From NCBI GenBank assembly GCA_023428335.1, contig JAEYYS010000302.1:1-10300 (forward strand): a stretch of DNA of 10,300 bases, written 5' to 3'. Shown here piece after piece: positions 7,340-10,300 of the stretch. The stretch's first letter is position 1. Each line of letters starts with the position of its first letter. The position numbers and the translations under genes were made by a program. This DNA is from Verrucomicrobiota bacterium. Lineage in GTDB: Bacteria > Verrucomicrobiota > Verrucomicrobiia > Verrucomicrobiales > Verrucomicrobiaceae. The notes below the pieces were generated by a model. The model was not told the origin of the DNA and did no database searches. It was given only the letters and a program-made list of their open reading frames with translations.

Positions 7340-9253
7340 TCACGGCCGCCACACCGCCGTGCCCATGTGATAGCCGGGATGCTCCGGGGCACTCTTGCTG
7401 TAGTAGGCAGTGACAATCCGGCCATCGGCCAACTGCACGCTCGATGGATAACCGCAGTCGTTGGAATGACTCACCGCCAACCGGACATGCGGCCCCCAGG
7501 TCTGACCGTCGTCCGAACTGAACTTGGCACAAACACCGTGCCGACCCGCGATGCGCACGCCATAGGTCAGCAGCAGGCGACCGTCGTTCAGCCGCAGCAG
7601 GTGGCCGTTGATCTCGTTGCGCTCCGTGGCCCGCACCGGCTTGGCCCAGGTGCGGCCGTCATCGTCACTGCGGAAGATGTCCATCGCCTCAACACGCGCC
7701 GCCGCCAGCCAGCGCCCCGGCCCCAGCGGAAACAACTGCGTTTCATTGTGACGATCACCAATGACCGCCACTGGCTGCCAACTGCGGCCGTCGTCCTCAC
7801 TGCGGAAGTGCCAGGAGCGAAAACTCTGGATCTTCGACGATCGCTTTGGATCCGCCAGCCGTCCCTGATAGCAGGACACATGCAGGGCGTCGGCGGCATC
7901 GGCCCAGACATCGCCAAAAGGGATGTGCTCGGTCCAACCCGGCTCGGCGCGCGGGAAGTTCTCGTGCCGCGTCCAGGTGCGACCGCCGTCGGCGGAGCGC
8001 AGGATCCAGTTGCCGAGAATGGCGTCGCGGAAGGGCGCCTGCTTGGGGCGTTCCGACTGTTTGTGATCGGTCCAGCCCGAGCAGAGCACGACCAGGTCGC
8101 CGTTGCCGGCAAGGCCGGCGGCGTGATTCATGCGGATCGTGCCCGGCTCATGACGAGTGATCGTCGAACGCTTCTCCCAGGTGACACCGTCGCGGCTCGC
8201 CCAGCAATCGATGTCGCCTTCGCGCGTGCCGTGCCCGGGCTGGTTGTGCAGCACGGCGAGAATCTCTCCCTGCGGCGTCAGCGTCAGGTTCGGCCAGGCG
8301 CAGACCTGCTTCACCGCCACATGGCGGCTCAGCTCACGCGGCCGGGGTTCGCGCGCCAGCGCCAGCCTCTCCTGGGTGCGCCGCCACTCGAGGCCGGCAT
8401 GCTCGGTGCGAAACTTCACCAGCCGGCCATGCTCCATCTCGGTAACATAAACGGAGCGACCATCGGGCCCGCCGAAACAGAGATTGGAAGGCTTGGAACC
8501 GAGCACGTCCACCTCGTGCAACACCTCGCCCTTGGCGCCGAGCACCACCACCGTGCCCTTGCCATGACGGGTGACATGCAGGCGCCCCTCGACATCGACC
8601 CGCATGCCGTCAAAGCCATGGTCCTCGAAGCGGGCAAACTCGCGTTTGCCACTGAGTCCACCATCGGCCTCGATGCGGAAGGCCCAGATCGTGCGCTGCA
8701 CGCTCTCGTTGACATAGAGCGTGCGGCCATCCGGACTGAGATCAATGCCGTTGGCCGTGCCCAGTCCTTCCGCCGCCAGGGCGACACGCCCCGCGCGGTC
8801 GATCCGCCAGAGGCGTCCCGTGCCGGCCTTCCAATCCGGATCGCTGGCGTAGATCGTGCCGTCGGCAGCCATGGCCAGGTCGTTCGGCTGACTCATGCGC
8901 GCCTCGTGCGCGAAGACACGCACAGTCTTCGTCGCCGGATCCACCTGCAGGAGGTTGTGGCCCGTGTAATCGGCGACGTAGAGCAAACCATCGGGCCCAA
9001 ACCGGCTGCCATTGGCCGTGCTGCCCTCCGGCAGGTTCACGAACAGCTCGGCCTCTCCCGACGGCGTGACTCGCCCCAGGGTATGCTCGCCACCGAATTT
9101 GACGCAGTAGATGTTGCCGTCGCCATCCACCGACGGCCCTTCAATGCCCGAGGTGAACAGGCCGGGGGCGGTGAACGGCTCGGCACGATAAAGCTGTTCC
9201 GCAGCAGCGGAAAGACAAACTGACAAAAACAGGCAGGTCAGCAGGCGCGTCAT
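7340..9253 (-). CDS. Secreted double-propeller protein: SMP-30/gluconolactonase-like domain fused to sialidase-like BNR domain
   Basis: A 637-residue protein starting at the ATG at 9253-9251, giving the signal peptide MTRLLTCLFLSVCLSAAA. An upstream in-frame Met at 9346 would add 31 charged residues before it and is less likely. Residues about 25-285 are an SMP-30/gluconolactonase/LRE propeller. The residues expected to bind the divalent metal or substrate are visible: Glu38 (GIEGPSVD), Asn124 (QPNDLAM), Asn168 (TANGIDLSPDG) and Asp215 (GFDGMRVD). Residues about 310-635 form a sialidase-like propeller with five Asp boxes: SRDGVTW (353-359), SADGGRTW (420-427), SEDDGRSW (485-492), SDDDGRTW (529-536) and SSDDGQTW (579-586). 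It ends with the family-like LADGRIVTAYY (608-618). The first domain may hydrolyse a sugar lactone or other ester, and the second may bind or cleave a glycan. I could not assign the sialidase arginine triad or nucleophile, so glycosidase activity is unproven. The gene converges on the kinase-like gene with 3 bp between stop codons. Confidence 0.88.
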   Translation of the reverse strand: MTRLLTCLFLSVCLSAAAEQLYRAEPFTAPGLFTSGIEGPSVDGDGNIYCVKFGGEHTLGRVTPSGEAELFVNLPEGSTANGSRFGPDGLLYVADYTGHNLLQVDPATKTVRVFAHEARMSQPNDLAMAADGTIYASDPDWKAGTGRLWRIDRAGRVALAAEGLGTANGIDLSPDGRTLYVNESVQRTIWAFRIEADGGLSGKREFARFEDHGFDGMRVDVEGRLHVTRHGKGTVVVLGAKGEVLHEVDVLGSKPSNLCFGGPDGRSVYVTEMEHGRLVKFRTEHAGLEWRRTQERLALAREPRPRELSRHVAVKQVCAWPNLTLTPQGEILAVLHNQPGHGTREGDIDCWASRDGVTWEKRSTITRHEPGTIRMNHAAGLAGNGDLVVLCSGWTDHKQSERPKQAPFRDAILGNWILRSADGGRTWTRHENFPRAEPGWTEHIPFGDVWADAADALHVSCYQGRLADPKRSSKIQSFRSWHFRSEDDGRSWQPVAVIGDRHNETQLFPLGPGRWLAAARVEAMDIFRSDDDGRTWAKPVRATERNEINGHLLRLNDGRLLLTYGVRIAGRHGVCAKFSSDDGQTWGPHVRLAVSHSNDCGYPSSVQLADGRIVTAYYSKSAPEHPGYHMGTAVWRP

Positions 9254-9380
9254 TCCAGCACTACGCGGACATGCATCGGAACCTTCACCAACACGGCAAG
9301 CCACCGCAAGATTCGCACAAGGAATGCGCTTCCCTCTGAGGAACAATCCGAGGATGATTCCTCAACAACACGCCATCGCC
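9254..9380. promoter_or_regulatory. Divergent intergenic region between propeller gene and repeat-unit gene
   Basis: This gap separates the minus-strand propeller gene from the plus-strand secreted protein gene and should carry promoters for both. No clear -35/-10 pair is seen. The right half holds a 28-bp imperfect palindrome. Two further in-frame ATGs for the downstream gene lie here, at 9324 and 9354. A GAGG at 9338-9341 stands 12 nt before the 9354 ATG, so translation could begin there instead of at 9381. Confidence 0.4.
9337..9364. promoter_or_regulatory. 28-bp imperfect palindrome, candidate operator or 5' hairpin
   Basis: The outer arms TGAGGAA (9337-9343) and TTCCTCA (9358-9364) are exact reverse complements. 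The inner arms ATCC (9346-9349) and GGAT (9352-9355) also pair, separated from the outer arms by a two-base mismatch on each side. The centre is GA. The two halves also read as tandem 12-mers (9338-9349 and 9350-9361) matching at 9 of 12 bases. The site ends 16 bp before the preferred start at 9381 and overlaps the alternative ATG at 9354. It could bind a dimeric regulator or fold in the mRNA leader. Confidence 0.4.
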
Positions 9381-10300
9381 ATGAAACCTTGCCTTGCCGG
9401 CATTGCCGGTCTTCTGCTCGCGGCCGCGCCGCTCAGCGCCCAATTCACCGGCAGCGACGACTTTGCCGACGAGACCAAAAACGCCACCAAGTGGGGCCCG
9501 GACATCGCCAGCGGCTCCGGCCAACTGACCCAGGCGGGCGGCGTCGTGCGCTACACCAGCGCCGCCCCTACCGATGACGATTACATGGCCTGGCCCTGGA
9601 TCCTTGGCGCCGGACCACTCGATCAAAACTGGAGTGTCCAGGCAGATGTGCACGTGCCCATCATCGCCCTGCCCGAGGGTTTTGCCGCCGCCGGCATCGG
9701 CATCGGCGTGCGCAACAGCGACAACCCCGGCGACAACTTCACTGTCGCGCTCGAGAACGAACGTTCGCCCGGCGAAGACTCGCAGTTCCAATACTTCAAT
9801 GGCGTCGACATCAACGGCGACGGCAATGACATCACCCATCCCGCCTCCGGTGTAAACGGCGCCGTGCGCCTCTCCTGGAACGCCGCCACCCGCACCCTGA
9901 CCGCTGAATTCGACGCCGACGGCGCCGCCAACGGCTACCAATGGACGCCCTTCAACAGCTTCCATCCCGAGTCGGGCGGCTGGTCGATGGGACCCGAGGC
10001 CAGCCTGCAAATCTTCCTCCTGGGGGCCTCGGAAAACGTCGCTGTCACCGAAGGTCACGACGTCCACGCCGACAACTTCATGGTCGAACTGGCCACGCCG
10101 GCCAACCTGTTTGGCGCCGACAACTTCAACGACGATGTGCGCGACCCGACGAAATGGGGGCCGGACACCTCGGAGAACACCGGCATGCTGACCGAGATCG
10201 ACGGCCGCCTCGAGTACACCGGGCAGGACGCCATCGAACCCTTCGGCTATGCCGAGCGCCCCTGGGTTCTCAACACCGGCAGTTACACCGAGAACTGGGA
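9381..10300 (+). CDS. Secreted protein with tandem ~221-residue units, function unknown (3' end outside window)
   Basis: The frame is open to the window end (306 codons visible). Starting at 9381 gives a standard signal peptide, MKPCLAGIAGLLLAAAPLSA, with cleavage before Gln21. Starts at 9354 or 9324 would lengthen the N-region. The mature part is rich in Asp, Gly, Asn and aromatic residues and has alternating patterns typical of beta-sandwich domains. The first unit runs from DDF (26-28) through a WGPD motif (38-41) to HADNFMVEL (229-237). A second unit starts at residue 247 with DNF and WGPD (259-262). The fold resembles concanavalin-A/LamG-like jelly rolls by general pattern only; I recognise no catalytic residues. 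The acidic DINGDGND stretch (about 139-146) could bind calcium. Likely an exported or cell-surface carbohydrate-binding or structural protein. It is divergent from the propeller gene. Confidence 0.8.
   Translation, partial: MKPCLAGIAGLLLAAAPLSAQFTGSDDFADETKNATKWGPDIASGSGQLTQAGGVVRYTSAAPTDDDYMAWPWILGAGPLDQNWSVQADVHVPIIALPEGFAAAGIGIGVRNSDNPGDNFTVALENERSPGEDSQFQYFNGVDINGDGNDITHPASGVNGAVRLSWNAATRTLTAEFDADGAANGYQWTPFNSFHPESGGWSMGPEASLQIFLLGASENVAVTEGHDVHADNFMVELATPANLFGADNFNDDVRDPTKWGPDTSENTGMLTEIDGRLEYTGQDAIEPFGYAERPWVLNTGSYTENW
9456..10118 (+). repeat. Protein-level tandem repeat, unit 1 (complete)
   Basis: This 663-bp segment encodes residues 26-246 of the secreted protein. Its opening block (DDF, TKWGPD, G-x-LT, YT, then PW-x-L-xx-G and NW at 72-84) recurs in the same order 221-222 residues later. 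The two copies differ at many codons (for example the TKWGPD codons), so the duplication is old and not a recent DNA copy. Confidence 0.7.
10119..10300 (+). repeat. Protein-level tandem repeat, unit 2 (cut by window end)
   Basis: Residues 247-306 align with the start of unit 1. The offset is exactly 221 residues through Tyr279/Thr280, then 222 after a single-residue insertion (Trp295, Leu297, Gly300, Asn305, Trp306 match Trp73, Leu75, Gly78, Asn83, Trp84). About a third of the compared positions are identical. Further units may follow beyond the window. Confidence 0.7.

Noticed and set aside
7367..9223. 618-codon plus-strand open frame opposite the propeller gene
   Set aside because: It is antisense to the five Asp boxes and the signal peptide of the real gene; the translation has no domain signature or secretion signal.

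Overview
This is a GC-rich bacterial chromosomal window, densely coding, with six genes. Two are cut by the window edges. I see no RNA gene, insertion sequence, CRISPR array or phage gene, and base composition looks even throughout. Three secreted proteins have short Sec-type signal peptides. Together with a membrane kinase-like/TPR protein, a secreted acetylxylan-esterase-type hydrolase and a sialidase-like propeller, they suggest a heterotrophic, polysaccharide-degrading member of the PVC group. Verrucomicrobiota (Opitutales-like) is my best guess, but this is inference from gene content; no marker gene is present. None of the five complete or assignable internal starts, nor the start of the last gene, has a convincing Shine-Dalgarno sequence.

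Layout. (1) Positions 1-3195 hold three genes on the plus strand: the C-terminal part of a PhoD-like metallophosphatase, a 3-hydroxyisobutyrate-dehydrogenase-family oxidoreductase, and an MFS transporter. The gaps are 66 and 25 bp, so the last two at least are probably co-transcribed. (2) A secreted acetylxylan-esterase-like alpha/beta hydrolase (minus strand, 3256-4581) converges on the MFS gene. (3) A 178-bp divergent intergenic region separates it from a large plus-strand gene (4760-7336) encoding a Ser/Thr-kinase-like domain, one membrane helix, a coiled coil and a helical TPR-like C-terminus. Its HRD catalytic aspartate is asparagine, so it looks like a pseudokinase. (4) A secreted two-propeller protein (minus strand, 7340-9253) joins an SMP-30/gluconolactonase-like domain to a sialidase-like domain with five Asp boxes. 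Its stop codon lies 3 bp from that of the kinase gene. (5) After a divergent gap containing a 28-bp imperfect palindrome, a secreted protein (9381 to the window end) begins. It contains a roughly 221-residue unit that starts to repeat just before the window ends.

How they may work together. The esterase, the propeller protein and the last gene are all predicted to be exported and have architectures typical of carbohydrate processing or binding. The oxidoreductase and MFS permease could handle small acids or sugars inside the cell. The pseudokinase/TPR protein sits between two secreted hydrolase-type genes and could be a membrane scaffold or regulator. None of these links is proved by the sequence. 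I did not find a clearly novel system. The most distinctive items are the pseudokinase-TM-TPR protein, the lactonase-sialidase double propeller, the tandem-unit secreted protein and the palindrome upstream of it.
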